Positions 61,559 to 64,000 of a stretch of DNA of 64,000 nt are shown in pieces (within the stretch, counting starts at the first letter, position 1; every line of letters begins with the position of its first letter). The notes beneath the pieces were generated by a model. That model was given only the letters and a program-made list of their open reading frames with translations, was not told the DNA's origin and made no database searches. Source of the stretch: Pholis gunnellus. Its lineage: Eukaryota > Chordata > Actinopteri > Perciformes > Pholidae. The stretch lies in assembly GCA_910591455.2 (NCBI GenBank), contig OU342821.1, positions 14,633,787 through 14,697,786 on the forward strand, read 5' to 3'. Position numbers and translations under genes: made by a program.

Positions 61559-64000
61559 CTGTAAAGAGAGGGACAAGAGACAACTTTTACATTTTTTTTC
61601 TTTATGTATTAATATTTTAGCATGATTAATGTTTAAGTCTCCGTGTGTGCTGCTTGGCCATGCATCAATTAGGATTAAAATATTTGTGAGCATTGCATTC
61701 ATTACACCAGAAAGCTAATCAGACAGACCACACGCTTCCCTACTTCCTGTCACGATCATGTGACCACCTCTCCCTCTTTCATCGATTTCCGTAACTCGTT
61801 TCCTGGAATCACAACACCACCGTCAAGGCCGGGCGACGGGAAGTAAAACAAAAACTGGAAAAGTCTCTCACCGTTGAGCTTGATGAATATTAGAAACTAA
61901 AATCTCGGCTATTTCTACAGGCATGTTGTGGACCAAACTATTACTGTATGCTTGGGGATCAATAACCAACATTTAGCTCAACATCATCATCTCGTGTCCC
62001 CTTCAACTGACAACAACAGGAGACCCAGACAGATGTTCCTATAGATCCATGTCCATCCAGATGTCTGTCTGTGTAGATAAACAGTCTCAGTCTGTCTGTC
62101 ACAGCACAGACTACTCAAGCCTGGACTCTGAAGGACACAGTGTGTGTGCAAGCATGCATGGGTGAATGTGGGGTTGCTCTGGCCCATTAGTCGGCATCGA
62201 TACAAATGTTCAGTCTAAACTACCATGACAACTGCAGAGTGAACGCGGAGCCTCCACCGTCCCGCTGAGAGCTGGCAAAGACCCTCTCGCTCGCTCTCTG
62301 TGTCCCGCTTTTATCGGCGTTCTGACATTTTCCAACAGCATTTTTCCACAAATCTCAAGTCACCTGCTCCAATCAAGGCGTTTTGTGTTTTCAAGCTGTT
62401 TGGGGCTAATTATAGGCCAACAACGCTCTGTCCATTCTCACCTCATTTACTCATTAAATGAAGGGAGACGAATGGTGTTCTTCCTGCTTTTCATCTAGCA
62501 TTTGTTTATACTTTCAAATGAATATAATACAATCATTTACGATTTGAAAGAAGAAAGAAAGTCCACAGCTGATGAACGCCGTTTTCTTTGAAATTACAAA
62601 TTCTAAAAATCATTTAATTTAAAACAGATGTCAACAAGTAATTGAGATGTACTTACTGTACTCTGTGTATCCTTTTTAAAAGGCTCATTTTTTAAATACC
62701 CCACAAATCATTACGTCTCAACTGTGACCAAAGAGGAGGTAGATGAGGTCGAGACCCACACTCGCTCTAATTTCATAAACCCAAATCCTCTTAAGAGTCT
62801 TTGGTGTCTTCTGTCAGCGGTTTTCCTTTAAATCAGAACTACCGTCTTAAAATTGCACTCTTTTTCACACTCCCTGGCCTGTTATCAATACACATGTGTC
62901 GGTCTGCATCACACATCAAAGAAAAGGTACAATGCTACGGTCTCTGCTGACTGACCCCGCGTCAGCTGGTTTACACCGAGATGATCGTAATGCTTCTAGA
63001 CTGCTCGTCTGATCTCCTCCACTTCGCCCCGACTCTTTTATGCTGCGTTTGCCGTCTGTTGTTCATGCTCAACGACGGGAATCCAACATGTCTGCTGACA
63101 AACGGGACAACTGGGGAACTGAAAGTGACAAAACCTCTAGAAACCATTCCAGCATGAACATCTCTGGAGCATATTTTTTTTTTCTGTGGTGCATTTCTTG
63201 CGGACACTGTAGCAAAAACAATGGCCGTCGATGCGGGACGCTTCCACTATCCACGCTCATCTCACAGCCCCCGCCTCGTCAGCCTCCACTCCTGTTTAAG
63301 AGTGCAATCGCTATGGAAACAAAAACACATTGCCATGGAAACGCGGGACAGCCTTTTGAGATCGCCGTTACGTAAGAGCAGCTGTAGGCCGACATCGCGC
63401 TGCAAAGACCGTCGGTGTCACAAGGAGCACACCTTCAAACTACTCCGTTACTCGTCCTACATTAGATTTAAAAAGCGGGTCTTATTCAGGGAGCCCTGGA
63501 AGCGCAACACACACACACACTGCAGTAATAGGAGCATTTGTTTTAGAGTCACGTTGGGAATCATATACTGTACATATATGGAACAGTGAACTAATTGATA
63601 AGTAAAAAAAAAAAACATAATAAAATATGAGTTTGAATCTCATAGGAATTACATAACCCAGCTATACTCGTGTGATGAGACGGATGAGCAGGGAAACTAA
63701 CATGTTTTGCTGTTTGGCAGATGCATCAAGATGTTAACTGACACTAACACTATGTCTATATAGTTTAGTTAAATATAAAATGGTTAAAATAGACTTACAA
63801 ATTACTTATACATTTTGGAGGAAGGACCTCATCTAAAATCTCACATTTTAATATATTTGGGGGAATATTTGGGGGATGATGGCAAAAATGTCATGTGGTT
63901 AAAACTTACCAAATAATTAAAAAAGGTGAAATTCTAATCGAAACACCCCGTCAACTAGTGTGGCATAATCTTACATTATAACTATTTAACAATAAATAAA
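61559..64000. other. upstream flank or first intron of add1
   Basis: No supportable coding exon. The frames near 63.0-63.6 kb have no recognisable domain. The section near 63.2-63.4 kb has more CpG than its surroundings and holds two X-box-like motifs; the rest is AT-rich. An untranslated add1 exon may lie here, but none could be placed. Confidence 0.5.
63307..63342 (+). promoter_or_regulatory. pair of RFX X-box-like motifs
   Basis: ATCGCTATGGAAAC (63307-63320) and ATTGCCATGGAAAC (63329-63342) both fit the X-box pattern RYYNYYATRRNRAC, in the same orientation and 8 nt apart. They sit in a CpG-richer patch, consistent with a promoter. Binding is not shown. Confidence 0.45.

Noticed and set aside
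63040..63589. Overlapping 111- and 122-codon frames
   Set aside because: No domain, no convincing splice or start context; the region reads more like a promoter patch.
1..64000. CRISPR arrays, bacterial operons, insertion sequences or phage genes
   Set aside because: The window is vertebrate genomic DNA; no repeat-spacer array or prokaryotic gene was seen.

Overview
This is a vertebrate genomic window, almost certainly from a ray-finned (probably percomorph) fish. It has split genes with canonical GT/AG introns, very many long CA/TG microsatellites, and several dispersed repeats that look like those of spiny-rayed fishes (copies carrying an ATTCCTTTAA end and GCTAA runs, and a tRNA-like SINE near 10.1-10.4 kb). 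Three protein-coding genes could be rebuilt exon by exon; every junction keeps the reading frame.

Layout. (1) 1 to about 28.1 kb: a gene-poor stretch with no supportable coding exon, only microsatellites, decayed interspersed repeats and a few CTCF-like motifs. (2) 28.3-35.7 kb, plus strand: an alpha-type synuclein (snca), six coding exons, 130 aa, with a probable non-coding first exon and a poly(A) signal. (3) 37.2-45.3 kb, minus strand: nop14, nucleolar small-subunit processome factor, 18 coding exons, 871 aa, tail-to-tail with snca. (4) 48.0-61.6 kb, minus strand: add1 (alpha-adducin), 14 constitutive coding exons, 711 aa, plus three in-frame optional segments. (5) 61.6-64.0 kb: upstream flank of add1, with a pair of RFX X-box-like motifs.

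How the genes relate. They do not form a pathway. Synuclein is a presynaptic membrane-binding protein, NOP14 acts in 18S rRNA maturation, and adducin caps actin and joins it to spectrin. add1 and nop14 are also neighbours in mammals, so that part of the order is conserved; a synuclein beside them is not the human arrangement.

Most interesting signals. add1 has three frame-preserving optional segments: a 93-nt alternative-donor extension whose peptide matches, from memory, the mammalian long-isoform insert; an 87-nt cassette; and a 345-nt cassette (115 aa) whose 3' splice site sits directly behind a long CA repeat. The synuclein is odd: no tyrosine, two cysteines, a repeat region about 8 residues short, a 27-nt microexon, and an exon whose pyrimidine tract is a CTT microsatellite. 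Two near-identical perfect hairpins lie in introns of snca and add1.

All gene identities rest on reading the translations against family sequences remembered from training. No search was run.
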